NCBI GenBank assembly: GCA_012842395.1
Contig: DUSX01000034.1
Coordinates: 62,001-126,000, forward strand
Length of the DNA stretch: 64,000 nt
Origin: Bacillota bacterium
GTDB taxonomy: Bacteria; Bacillota; SHA-98; UBA4971
Direction: 5' to 3'
Every line of letters starts with the position of its first letter. Position 1 is the stretch's first letter. The position numbers and the translations under genes are program-made. Shown here piece after piece: positions 52,670 through 61,612 of the stretch. A model generated the notes under the pieces. That model made no database searches, was not told the DNA's origin, and was given only the letters and a program-made list of their open reading frames with translations.

Positions 52670-54061
52670 TCATTCTCCGGCCGCGGCTGCGGCCTTCGCC
52701 CTCGCCCTTGCCTTCGGGTATTCCTTTTCCCAGGCAACCTCGGCGATCCTGCCGTAGGCCTCGGCGTATTCGTCGAGCGCCCTCGCAAGCACCGTGATAA
52801 CGCAGTCCGCCCCCTCGTGGGTCGGGTGCGCCCCGTGCCTCGCCACGACCTCTCGGAGGACCCACGGGTTGTCTATTATCATGCAAGGCCGGAGATGGTT
52901 TTGGTTCAAAGGCATCCTCGACTTGATGTCCATGAAGAACGGGGACTTCAGCACATCCGCTATCGTGGTGTTCTTGATGTTGTCCACAGCGAAATGGACG
53001 AACACGCACGGTTCGATGTCCCCTCTGGCGTTTATATGCAGGTAAGAGCGGCCGCCGGCAAGGCATCCCGCCACCAGCGGGCCATCGTTCCAGAAGTCTG
53101 CCACGAAGATGGGGCGCGTCTCGCGTATGTGAAGGACGTGCCTGCGCATCCGGTCCCGCTGCTCGGGAGTGCACATGAGACCCATGTCAGCGTCCTTTCC
53201 GACCGGCACGAACGTGAAGAACCACCCGTACATCGCGCCCTTGTCGATCAACATGTCTATGAACTCGTCGCTCGCGACGACATCGGTGTTGAACCTTGTA
53301 TACGTGGCCGAGAAGCCGAACACGGCGCCTGCCTGCCTCAGATTGTCCATGGCCTGCATGACCTTGGCGAACGTACCCGCCCCCCGGCGCGCGTCGGTCG
53401 CCTCCTCGAAGCCTTCGAGGCTTATGGCTGGGGACATGTTCCCGAGCTCGGCGAGACGCCGTGCCGTGCGCTCGTCGATGAGGGTACCGTTAGTGTACAC
53501 CATGAAGACCACGCCGTCGTGCTTCTCCGCCATGTCCAACAGGTCTTCCCGGGTGAAAGGCTCGCCTCCGGACACGACGATGAAGTGGATCCCCAGCTCC
53601 TTGGCCTCAGTGATGATCCTGTCAAAGGTGGCAGTATCGATCTCGTCCCGTTTCGTGTACCTGCCAGCGTAGCACCCTGTGCACGCGAGGTTGCACCGCA
53701 TCGTGGGGCTTATGACGAGGAGCGCGGGGATGTTGGTGCCGAGTCTCTCCGCGTGCCTCTTGCGTTCCTGCCAACCTAGGTAGACTTCGTTCACGAACAG
53801 GTTGACCAAGCCCCTGGTGCGGAAGTTCGGGTGGAGAGAAGAGAACGCTCTTTGCGCAAGCCGGGTCCAGACGTGATCGGGATTCTCAAAGGCCCGCCTC
53901 GCCATCTGCAGCTGAGCTTTATGCTCAGGCGTGGCAGCCAGGGATTCAAGGATCTTCGCGAACGTCACCAGATGACGCTGAGGGTCCTTCGCGAGAAGCG
54001 AGAACATGTAATCAACCACCTGGGTAGCCGCATACTTCTTCATTAGATCGTACGCTCTCAC
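52670..54061 (-). CDS. Radical SAM protein with SPASM-like C-terminus, function unknown
   Basis: A 463-residue protein. About 110 helical residues (KYAATQVVDYMFSLLAKDPQ, VNLFVNEVYLGWQERKRHAE) precede the cluster motif CNLACTGC (Cys 123, 127, 130) and FIVVSGGEPFTREDLLDMAE. The C-terminus has further cysteines in GCLAGGRSYLHINARGDIEP-CVF and RPCMIID, as in SPASM-type auxiliary cluster proteins. GTG 54061 has aaaggaggc at seven bases. It sits beside a winged-helix gene. SPASM-type enzymes often modify peptides, but no precursor peptide is visible, so the substrate is unknown. Confidence 0.85.
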   Translation of the reverse strand: MRAYDLMKKYAATQVVDYMFSLLAKDPQRHLVTFAKILESLAATPEHKAQLQMARRAFENPDHVWTRLAQRAFSSLHPNFRTRGLVNLFVNEVYLGWQERKRHAERLGTNIPALLVISPTMRCNLACTGCYAGRYTKRDEIDTATFDRIITEAKELGIHFIVVSGGEPFTREDLLDMAEKHDGVVFMVYTNGTLIDERTARRLAELGNMSPAISLEGFEEATDARRGAGTFAKVMQAMDNLRQAGAVFGFSATYTRFNTDVVASDEFIDMLIDKGAMYGWFFTFVPVGKDADMGLMCTPEQRDRMRRHVLHIRETRPIFVADFWNDGPLVAGCLAGGRSYLHINARGDIEPCVFVHFAVDNIKNTTIADVLKSPFFMDIKSRMPLNQNHLRPCMIIDNPWVLREVVARHGAHPTHEGADCVITVLARALDEYAEAYGRIAEVAWEKEYPKARARAKAAAAAGE

Positions 54062-54299
54062 CGTTTGGCCTCCTTTCCGAAACGTTATCGAGTCACTCGG
54101 CCAGCGTCCGACATCCCGACATACCCCCGCAACCCAGTGAAGCTTGGCACCGCCCTCTCCGTTACGCCGCTCGCCTGCTGCGCCCTCGAAGAACCGCCAG
54201 CGTTCCACAGCCCATCGCTTCCCCACCCTACGCCGCACGCCACCCCCCGCTCGCCACCTGAGCCACGCGCCAGCGCGACTTGCAATCCCCCCTTTCGTC

Positions 54300-55001
54300 T
54301 CACACAGGCCTCGCTATCTCCCTCACGAAGTCGAGCAACAGGCTTCTCTCCTGTCCGCTCAGTCTGTCGACCTGCTCCTGAAACCTCCTCATGTAGGCTG
54401 CCATCCTCCCCGTGGTTTCACCGGAAACTGCGGGATGTACAAGCAGCATGCCCATGATCGCGCCGGAAAAGACCAGGAGAGCGCTGTGAGCGTCCGCGCC
54501 CGCTTGCACGAGCCGTGCAAGGACGTCCACGCTGTTCCCGCCAAGAAGACGCGTGCACGCCACCAGGAGGACAGCCATGTACCCGCAGAACGCCGCAGGC
54601 CCGTTAGCGCGATCCAGATCCTCCATGAATCCCTGCCATATGCCTTGGGATGTCGACCCTCGCAGCTCGGACAGGGAGGCCACCAGATTCTTCTTGATGA
54701 GAGCGAGCTCGTCACCGAAGGCCAGGCGCCCGGCGGGCTTGGGTCGACGCTCGCCTGCCCCCTCGCCGGGGTCGTTCGGACGGAACATGATCATCGACCT
54801 TCCCGGCATTCTTACGTTCCTGTTGAGGACGTATTCCACCCCTACCAGTCCGTCTGCGGCGAGTTCCCGAAGCATGTCGTACGCGGTCCACTTGCTTACC
54901 CCGACCGCTCTCGCGACGTCCTCGTAGTGCACAGCATGCCCCTGTTCTTGGTACAGTCTGCGCAGGGCCTCGAGGAACTCCCTCTTCCGTTCAGTCAAGC
55001 C
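54300..55001 (-). CDS. Winged-helix regulator-like protein
   Basis: A 233-residue protein. Residues 1-60 are a winged helix (ERKREFLEALRRLYQEQGHA, ARAVGVSKWTAYDMLRELAA, GLVGVEYVL). The rest is helical with a hydrophobic middle (GYMAVLLVACTRLL, ALLVFSGAIMGMLLV) that could be a ligand or dimer domain. The start is probably GTG 55001, six bases after gggggga, rather than ATG 55010. It lies 238 bases upstream of the radical SAM gene; they may form a regulator-enzyme pair. Family not named. Confidence 0.72.
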   Translation of the reverse strand, partial: GLTERKREFLEALRRLYQEQGHAVHYEDVARAVGVSKWTAYDMLRELAADGLVGVEYVLNRNVRMPGRSMIMFRPNDPGEGAGERRPKPAGRLAFGDELALIKKNLVASLSELRGSTSQGIWQGFMEDLDRANGPAAFCGYMAVLLVACTRLLGGNSVDVLARLVQAGADAHSALLVFSGAIMGMLLVHPAVSGETTGRMAAYMRRFQEQVDRLSGQERSLLLDFVREIARPV

Positions 55002-55222
55002 CACGAACATTCCCCCAAAAGACCCAAAAGCTGCGCCTTGAGAAGCGCCGACGCACGAAGCGCGAACCCCGGCGCCAGCGCCCTTTCCGCTTCCTCCTTG
55101 CTCACCTGTTACTATTACTGCAAGTATACGGCTCCGCTCCACGCCACGTCAAACCCGTAGGATCGGCTGGATCACGGAAATGCGCCGATCTTCCCGGGCG
55201 CGCCGCGCCCGTGCTGCTGTTC

Positions 55223-55963
55223 CTATTCCACTTTCCTCATCTCCCTGCGAAGCTTCCTGATGATCCTCTTTTCGAGGCGAGAGATGTACGATTGCGAGAT
55301 GCCCAACATATCCGCCACCTCTTTCTGCGTCTTCTCGGTCCCGTCACGTAGCCCAAACCTGAGCTCCATTATGCGCTTCTCCCTCGCGGAAAGGCGTTGC
55401 ATGGCGTCATCCAGAAGGGATCTATCGACTTTCTCTTCTATACATTTGTACACCACGTCGGTGTCGGTTCCCATAACGTCCGAGAGCAGGAGCTCGTTGC
55501 CATCCCAGTCAACGTTGAGAGGCTCGTCGAAGGACACCTCTGCCCTGGACTTGCTCGTGCGCCGGAGGTACATGAGGATCTCGTTTTCAATGCACCGCGA
55601 CGCGTACGTTGCCAGCTTGATCCTCTTCGACGGATCGAACGTGTTGACCGCTTTGATGAGGCCTATCGTGCCGATGGAGACAAGATCCTCTACGCCGATT
55701 CCCGTGTTCTCGAATTTCCGGGCTATGTACACCACGAGCCTCAGGTTCCTCTCGATAAGCTCCCCCTTGACCTGGGAGTCGCCCCGCTCGAGGCGCGCGA
55801 GAAGCGCCGTCTCCTCATCGCTCGAGAGCGGAGGAGGAAGAACCTCGCCGTTTCCGACGTAAAGAACGGCGCGGCCCGGGACGAGCCCGCGCCTTATGGC
55901 ATAAAGCACGAGGCGAATCCGCAAGGCGGATAGCCAGTGCTCCAGACTCATGCCAACGCTCAT
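55223..55963 (-). CDS. sigE: RNA polymerase sporulation sigma factor SigE (pro-form)
   Basis: A 246-residue early mother-cell sigma factor. The hydrophobic pro-segment ([20 protein letters not shown]) and the processing region [19 protein letters not shown] are both present, as needed for cleavage by SpoIIGA. Region 2 is [20 protein letters not shown] with [20 protein letters not shown]. Region 4 is [43 protein letters not shown] 55963 has gggagggg upstream. It lies behind spoIIGA, as in other spore formers. Confidence 0.96.
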   Translation of the reverse strand: MSVGMSLEHWLSALRIRLVLYAIRRGLVPGRAVLYVGNGEVLPPPLSSDEETALLARLERGDSQVKGELIERNLRLVVYIARKFENTGIGVEDLVSIGTIGLIKAVNTFDPSKRIKLATYASRCIENEILMYLRRTSKSRAEVSFDEPLNVDWDGNELLLSDVMGTDTDVVYKCIEEKVDRSLLDDAMQRLSAREKRIMELRFGLRDGTEKTQKEVADMLGISQSYISRLEKRIIRKLRREMRKVE

Positions 55964-56044
55964 CCTGGTCCCCTCCCGGACAGTACTGGACTGGCATCAC
56001 CGCGGGTTGCTCCACCCGCGCGGCCGCCGCGCGGCCGGCCAAGC

Positions 56045-56923
56045 TCAGGATGCCTCGGCCAGGATATCGGGATGAAGAAGCGCCGCGAAAGCCCCCTCGG
56101 GCGAGAAGCGCTTCATCAGCACTCCGACCACGGCGTTCCGGCTCGAAGTCGCTCGCGGCCCGCCGAGAACCCTGACCTCGTCCACGCGGAACCCGGCGAG
56201 CAAACCCCTCTCTTCTCCTACCGACACGAACGGGATCACACGAAACCTCGAAAGCCACGCGGAGTCTGCCAGGAGCTCGGAAACCAGGCCGAAGTCTCCG
56301 GCGTCGAAGGCCATAAACGCTCGCCTCACGCGCTCGGGCAACGCGTCCGCCACGGCACTGTATTCCAGCAAGATCACGGGGGACCCGCTTATCGGGTCTC
56401 TGAGGCGGTTCCCCGTGTCGATAAGGGCGTTGAGTCTCAAGGTCACCTCGCCGAGACACACTTCTATCGGCACAAAGAACAACCAGTCTCGAATCCGACG
56501 GTGGACGAGACCCCAACCGATCTCCGTAGTCAGGAGGATGGTCCCCACGAGCCCGACGATGGTTGGCACGAGCCGCCACCCGGTCAGGTACGCGGTCGCA
56601 AGCGCCCCTCCGAAAGCGAGCACGCTGATGCCCAACACATGGGCGCAGACGAGGAGGAATCTATGAGCCGGGAGACGTCCGAATCCCAGCCTCGCCGCGG
56701 GGAGGATCGAAAGGATCGCGAGGGGGACCGCTGCGCCAGCAGGAATGCGGTCTGCGAAGAACATGGCCACGATCGCGGCGTCGATGCCCCCCGCAAGCAC
56801 CGAGCCAGCCAGAAGCCTCAATGGCCGCGTCTTATACCCGAGCACCGCCCCGGTCGCCCAGAGCGTCAGCCATTGCATGACGAGTGTCATCACACACGCA
56901 TTCACGATAGCTTGGCCGTTCAT
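56045..56923 (-). CDS. spoIIGA: Sporulation sigma-E factor processing peptidase
   Basis: A 292-residue protein with five or so membrane helices in the first half (TLVMQWLTLWATGAVLGYKT, LVPTIVGLVGTILLTTEIGW) and a cytoplasmic aspartic-protease-like half with NALIDTGNRLRDPISGSPVI, the catalytic DTGN motif. Activated by SpoIIR, it cleaves pro-SigE. ATG 56923 follows gggaggcgg. The C-terminus (VVGVLMKRFSPEGAFAALLH) matches the family. Confidence 0.93.
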   Translation of the reverse strand: MNGQAIVNACVMTLVMQWLTLWATGAVLGYKTRPLRLLAGSVLAGGIDAAIVAMFFADRIPAGAAVPLAILSILPAARLGFGRLPAHRFLLVCAHVLGISVLAFGGALATAYLTGWRLVPTIVGLVGTILLTTEIGWGLVHRRIRDWLFFVPIEVCLGEVTLRLNALIDTGNRLRDPISGSPVILLEYSAVADALPERVRRAFMAFDAGDFGLVSELLADSAWLSRFRVIPFVSVGEERGLLAGFRVDEVRVLGGPRATSSRNAVVGVLMKRFSPEGAFAALLHPDILAEAS

Positions 56924-57060
56924 CTCGTCCGCCTCCCGGAGCCCGTGCAACCGCGCACGGCGCGTAGCCGTCCCCCGTGCGCCCGCGGCTCGGTGCGTCC
57001 TCTTGAGTTCGAGCCCTCGCGGCGTATCCTTCCTCCGCCGGCGGTCGCTTCCTCTCTAAA

Positions 57061-57093
57061 AGTATACAGCCATGCCCGGCAGAAATATGTCAG
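57061..57093 (-). promoter_or_regulatory. Candidate spoIIGA-sigE promoter with long spacing
   Basis: Minus strand CTGACA (57093-57088), a 21-base spacer and TATACT (57066-57061). The stretched spacing copies the Spo0A-activated spoIIG promoter. I found no good 0A box (TGTCGAA) beside it. The rest of 56924-57497 has no gene I can support. Confidence 0.5.
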
Positions 57094-57497
57094 ACCATGA
57101 CGAGCGTCCGCTTCGGCGAGGTCATCGACCGCGGGCCGAGGATCGGGCACGCCGCACAGAACTGCACAGAATCGGGCTGCCTTGGACGCGTATACGGGTC
57201 CTGCGAAGCGAAGACGAGAATACGTGGGGAAGGTGCCGTTGAAGTTGAAGATCAACAGGGGCCCGGCGGCACACCTGCGGTCCGCGGGAGATGCGGGGTC
57301 AACCGGCGGGCGAGGCACGACAACAAGCTGATGAACACGGCGGGAACCATACCAGGAGGCGAGGCCCGCCCCGCACACGCTGGTGTCGGCGTGCCACCTT
57401 CCGTGAGGGTACGACGGTACGGCAAAGCGCGCGCCGCCCAGGAACGGCGCGCTAGGAATCAAGCGGTCCTCTGAGGCGGCACGCGGGACCGGCAGCG

Positions 57498-58559
57498 TTA
57501 CCTTCTCTGGCCACGTCTCAGGAAGGCGGGAATGTCCAGGTCGTCGCTGGTCGTCGCGAAATCGCTTATCTCGACGGCCTCCAGGCCGACCTTTTCCCGG
57601 CGTGCCTTCCCTTCGAAGCCGGTGGCGATGACCGTGATCCTGATCTCGTCCTTCAGCGACTCATCGATCATCGCGCCGAAAATGATGTTCGCGTCAGGGT
57701 CCGCGGCCTGAGCGATGATCTCCGCTGCCTCATTCACCTCGAACAACCCCAACGTGCTGTTGCCGGTGATGTTCATTAGAACGCCTTTTGCACCCTCGAT
57801 GGACGTCTCCAGGAGCGGGCTTTCTATGGCAGCCCTGGCGGCTTCCTGGGCGCGATTCTCGCCGGACGCGATCCCGATCCCCATGAGGGCTGAACCTGCG
57901 TCGCTCATGATGGTCCGCACGTCCGCGAAATCCACGTTTATGAGCCCCGGCACTGTGATGAGATCCGATATGCCTTGAACCCCGTGCCTCAAGACATCAT
58001 CCGCCAAGCGGAACGCCTCGAGGATCGATGTTTTCTTTTCGCTCACCTGAAGCAACCTGTCGTTGGGGATGACTATGAGCGCATCCACTTTGGACTTGAG
58101 GTTATCGAGGCCCGCGAGAGCCTGGGTCATGCGTCTGCGCCCTTCAAAAGAGAAAGGTTTCGTCACCACTCCGACGGTGAGCGCACCGAGCTCCTTTGCT
58201 ATGCCGGCGACTACGGGCGCGCCGCCAGTGCCGGTGCCCCCTCCCATGCCGGCGGTGATGAACACCATGTCCGCCCCCTCCAGAGCTCGGCGAAGCACCT
58301 CGTAACTTTCCTGGGCCGCCTGCGCGCCTATCTCGGGGTTTGACCCAGCCCCGAGGCCCCTCGTCAGCTTCTCGCCGACCTGGATCTTCACGTTCGCGTC
58401 GGACGCGGCCAGGGCCTGAGCGTCGGTGTTGATGGCCACGAATTCAACGCCTGAGAGACCAGACGCGATCATGCGGTTCACCGCGTTCGACCCCCCGCCG
58501 CCGACGCCCACCACCTTGATGTTGGTAAACTGCTCCATCTCGAGTTCAAGGTTGAACAC
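57498..58559 (-). CDS. ftsZ: Cell division protein FtsZ
   Basis: A 353-residue tubulin-like GTPase. [20 protein letters not shown], the GTP loop [40 protein letters not shown] and NADP... style T7 text ([20 protein letters not shown]) are present. The C-terminal linker is short and ends in a conserved FtsA/SepF-binding peptide ([15 protein letters not shown]). It forms the division ring. The stop of ftsA and a repeat copy lie upstream. Confidence 0.98.
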   Translation of the reverse strand: MFNLELEMEQFTNIKVVGVGGGGSNAVNRMIASGLSGVEFVAINTDAQALAASDANVKIQVGEKLTRGLGAGSNPEIGAQAAQESYEVLRRALEGADMVFITAGMGGGTGTGGAPVVAGIAKELGALTVGVVTKPFSFEGRRRMTQALAGLDNLKSKVDALIVIPNDRLLQVSEKKTSILEAFRLADDVLRHGVQGISDLITVPGLINVDFADVRTIMSDAGSALMGIGIASGENRAQEAARAAIESPLLETSIEGAKGVLMNITGNSTLGLFEVNEAAEIIAQAADPDANIIFGAMIDESLKDEIRITVIATGFEGKARREKVGLEAVEISDFATTSDDLDIPAFLRRGQRR

Positions 58560-58690
58560 GAATCATCCCTCCTGCGCTTCGCCGCAGCGCCCGGGGCCCT
58601 CCTCCCGCCTGCGGCAGATCCCGGAGAGCTACAATCCCATGGGTCGAACAGGCCTCCCCCGGCCCACACCTAGAACACAGCCAAGTGTAT

Positions 58691-58888
58691 CGCCAGAAGC
58701 TCGCCTACCTTTCGGCGCCGCAGTCCTGCCCGGGGTTGCCGCTGTTGCGCTCCCGGGTTCGGCGCGCCCGCGGCCCGCCTCGTTCGAATCCGGTGCGCGA
58801 GATAGCCGAATTCCCCACGCCCCGTCATGCACGCGCCGGCAATCCTGGCGCCGTCGAAAGAGAAGACGAATGCTTGCGGCGTCACAAG
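58691..58888. repeat. Degenerate intergenic repeat, copy D (reference copy)
   Basis: About 198 bases filling most of the ftsZ-ftsA gap and touching the ftsA stop. Starts cgccagaagctcgcctacct; includes cggggttgccgctgttgcg, gcctcgttcgaatccgg, gccgaattccccacgcccc and ccggcaatcctggcgcc; ends gaagacgaatgcttgcggcg. It is a near relative of copy B in reverse orientation. The minus-strand reading gives a peptide similar to one from copy B, but no start or ribosome site supports a gene. Confidence 0.65.
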
Positions 58889-60199
58889 CTAGAAGAAGTC
58901 CTTAACGAAATCCCTGAACCACCCGCGCACTCCCGCGATGAGTTCCATGAGAGGCGACGACCTCGTATCCCTCGTGAGCCTGAACGCCGAATCGTTCACG
59001 ACGCACGCCACAATGCCCAGCGATGCGCAAGACACCTCCACAGGATCCTTCCCGCCACGCCACTTGATCTCGAATGGCACGCCCATCCTGACTGGCACCC
59101 CCAGGACGTCCGCGGCAAGGTCTAGGATACCGGAAGCGAGCGAACCACCACCGCTCAAGACGACCCCGCATGGGGCGAGGCCCCTCGCCCTGACCTGTCT
59201 TGTTTCCCCGTCCACAAGCTCGAGGATCTCCCTCAGCCTGGCCTCGACGATCCTTGCAAGAAACTCCTCCTGATTCGCCGCGGGAGGCGACACAGCCTCG
59301 TCTGGCACACGCTTGGCCTCGCCTCTCGGCCCAATGACGCCGGCCCGCGGCCCGGAAACACCCACGGGCGCGGTGCGTCCTGTTGCCGGGCGCGGTGCCC
59401 GCGCAGCTCCTCTCTGGCCCATCTGCCTCTTGAGGCCCTCCGCCTCCTCAAGAGAGACCTTCATTCCGACGGCGATATCGTTCGTCACGTGCGCGCCGCC
59501 TGCGGGCACCCACGAAAACAGGATCGGCGCGCCCTCATAAAACGCGGAGACCTGCGTGATCTGGCCTCCGACGTCGACGAGGATGACGCCTCGCTCGCGT
59601 TCCTCCGGGTCCAGAACCGCCTCGGCCACGGCCATCGGCTCAAGCACCCACCCGGCCACGGAAAGCCCTGCCTTCTCCACGCTGGCCTCGATGTTCGCGA
59701 GCAGGGCCGTCTGCCCCAAGATAACTCGGGCGTCAACCTCCAGGCGAACTCCGGCCATGCCCTCCGGGTTCCTTATGCCTCCGACACCGTCTACGATGTA
59801 CTCCTTCGGAAGGACGGAGATCATCCGACGTTCAGGAGGGATGGCCAGCACCCTCGCGGCATCGAGGGCGCGTCGCATGTCATCTGCGGTGATTGTGCCA
59901 TCCTCCCCGCTCACAGCCGTAACCCCGCGTGTCTCCTGACACACCGTATGAACGGCCGGGACCCCTACATACGCCTCTCGAACGTTCAACCCCGCCATGT
60001 GGCACGCGCGCTTGTTCGCGGCCTTGATCGCGGCTGCCACGGCCTCGATGTCTACCACTAAACCTCGGCGAACGCCCTGACAAGGAGAGACGCCTGCGCC
60101 CAGGATCTCTACATCCCAGTCTGGCCCGACCGCCGCAATGACCTCGGATACTCTGGTGCTGCCGATGTCAAGCCCGGCAACCACGCTTTTAACAGGCAT
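58889..60199 (-). CDS. ftsA: Cell division protein FtsA
   Basis: A 436-residue actin-like membrane tether for FtsZ. VAGLDIGSTRVSEVIAAVGP (phosphate 1), VILVDVGGQITQVSAFYEGA (phosphate 2), AGGAHVTNDIAVGMKVSLEEA and GVVLSGGGSLASGILDLAAD (adenosine) are seen. The C-terminal amphipathic helix is GVRGWFRDFVKDFF. Between the 2A/2B regions an Ala/Pro/Gly/Arg-rich stretch (about residues 255-305) replaces the usual conserved segment. Confidence 0.96.
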   Translation of the reverse strand: MPVKSVVAGLDIGSTRVSEVIAAVGPDWDVEILGAGVSPCQGVRRGLVVDIEAVAAAIKAANKRACHMAGLNVREAYVGVPAVHTVCQETRGVTAVSGEDGTITADDMRRALDAARVLAIPPERRMISVLPKEYIVDGVGGIRNPEGMAGVRLEVDARVILGQTALLANIEASVEKAGLSVAGWVLEPMAVAEAVLDPEERERGVILVDVGGQITQVSAFYEGAPILFSWVPAGGAHVTNDIAVGMKVSLEEAEGLKRQMGQRGAARAPRPATGRTAPVGVSGPRAGVIGPRGEAKRVPDEAVSPPAANQEEFLARIVEARLREILELVDGETRQVRARGLAPCGVVLSGGGSLASGILDLAADVLGVPVRMGVPFEIKWRGGKDPVEVSCASLGIVACVVNDSAFRLTRDTRSSPLMELIAGVRGWFRDFVKDFF

Positions 60200-60442
60200 A
60201 TGTTACCTCCCCGAGCACACCTGCCGTCCGGCGGAGCCGCGCGGCGCGCCCGGGCCCGATGAGCCCGCGCGTTCACCGTTGCCTCCCTGCCCCGCTGGCT
60301 GCCGACCGCGCCTAGAGCTCTGGAGCCCCGTCTTGCCCATGCTTAACCCGGTGGCCTCCGGCAGCCCGCCGACAGACCGCTGTTAATCTGCCAACTTATA
60401 GTAAGTACTAACTTCAACACTTCCCCAGTTTATCCTCTTTTG

Positions 60443-60814
60443 CTAAGCCTGGGTGCCACGCGACCGGGTCCCGGAAGACCTGGATGGACGCTGAAGGAGA
60501 TAACGGCGGATCATCCCCACGTTGGTGAAAATGCGTATGCTGAACGCCACCGTCGCACCCAGGAAAAGGTCCACGCCGAGCTTGTCCCCTACCAGGGTCA
60601 GACACGCGGCCAGCGCCATGTTGGTCACGAAACCGGATATGAACACGACCTTATCAAACTTGTCCTCAAGGCCGGCCCGGATACCACCGCACACGCTGTC
60701 CAGGGCCGCCAGGATGCCGACGGCCATGTAGTCTGAGTAGACGGCCGGAAACCTTATAGGTGTGAGCAAGGCAATAACGATCCCGAGAACGAGGCCTATG
60801 ATCGGCAGCATCAT
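60443..60814 (-). CDS. sbp: Small basic protein Sbp (DUF1290)
   Basis: A 123-residue membrane protein: MLPIIGLVLGIVIALLTPIR, YMAVGILAALDSVCGGIRAG, ISGFVTNMALAACLTLVGDK, FSIRIFTNVGMIRRYLL. This is the Sbp/DUF1290 pattern, always found just upstream of ftsA in Firmicutes. Function unknown, perhaps envelope or division. It overlaps the DUF881 gene. Confidence 0.93.
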   Translation of the reverse strand: MMLPIIGLVLGIVIALLTPIRFPAVYSDYMAVGILAALDSVCGGIRAGLEDKFDKVVFISGFVTNMALAACLTLVGDKLGVDLFLGATVAFSIRIFTNVGMIRRYLLQRPSRSSGTRSRGTQA

Positions 60815-61533
60815 TGTTGCGCCCCTTCCCCCACGGGCTTCGCGTATTGGAAGTATAGACTACCCTTGTACGCTGGCACGCGGACGCTGGTCACCTTCGT
60901 CACCTTAGCCTCGATGCCCCAAGCCCTGAGCGTATCGAGGATGCCGTCCCGCATATGGAGCGCAGCATCGAGCGTGGAGGGCTCGCCGATGGCCACTATC
61001 TCGTATGGGGGCCCGATTCTCACGTTGTTCACGGATATCACCGGGCCAGCGCACCTTATCTCCGTCGTTGCGATCACCCGCTGGCCGTTGATGGAGATGG
61101 CCTCGGCGCCCGCTGCGAAGAGCTCGTTTACGATCTTGAGGATGTCCTCGTCGTGAACAAGGAAAAGCTCAGGGCTCTCCCCCGGCGCCGCTTGACGCTT
61201 GCTGTCATCGACCGTGACAACGACGCCAGGCCCCTGGACCTCAACGAGCCCCGCTGCCATCCGCGCCTTTGCGAGCTCAAGCTTGAGGGCCTCGGCCGCC
61301 CGCTCGCCTTCCCCAACCGTGGCAAGCTGCTTGCGCAGCGCATCGACTTCTTTCTCCAGGAGACTGCGCTCTGCGTCCGACCTCCGCAACATGTCGCTGA
61401 GATCTTCCAGTCTCCTGGACGGGATCTGGGCGCGGCCGATATACTCCTGTGTTCGGAACTGAGCCACGAGCAAGACGCCAAGGACCACGCAGACCCCAGC
61501 CACGTAAACCTCGAAGTCTCGCACTCTCCTCAA
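60811..61533 (-). CDS. DUF881 family protein
   Basis: A 240-residue protein with an N-terminal membrane anchor (VYVAGVCVVLGVLLVAQF), a coiled coil (RRSDAERSLLEKEVDALRKQ) and the DUF881 domain: VQGPGVVVTVDDSKRQ, FLVHDEDILKIVNELFAAGA, AISINGQRVIATTEIRCAGP. This family lies next to ftsQ and sbp in Firmicutes and Actinobacteria; role unknown. TTG 61533 follows gggggagagc; the longer upstream frame is not family sequence. Confidence 0.9.
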   Translation of the reverse strand: MRRVRDFEVYVAGVCVVLGVLLVAQFRTQEYIGRAQIPSRRLEDLSDMLRRSDAERSLLEKEVDALRKQLATVGEGERAAEALKLELAKARMAAGLVEVQGPGVVVTVDDSKRQAAPGESPELFLVHDEDILKIVNELFAAGAEAISINGQRVIATTEIRCAGPVISVNNVRIGPPYEIVAIGEPSTLDAALHMRDGILDTLRAWGIEAKVTKVTSVRVPAYKGSLYFQYAKPVGEGAQQ

Positions 61534-61612
61534 GCTCTCTCCCCCTGGAAAACACGGATGCGCTCCCGCCGGGAAGCCTACGTCAATTATACACCTCCCC
61601 AAACGCTTGTCA

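Noticed and set aside
57097-57474. 125-codon plus-strand frame upstream of ftsZ's end
   Set aside because: No ribosome site, no recognisable protein features and codon use unlike neighbours; it probably lies in the spoIIGA upstream region by chance.
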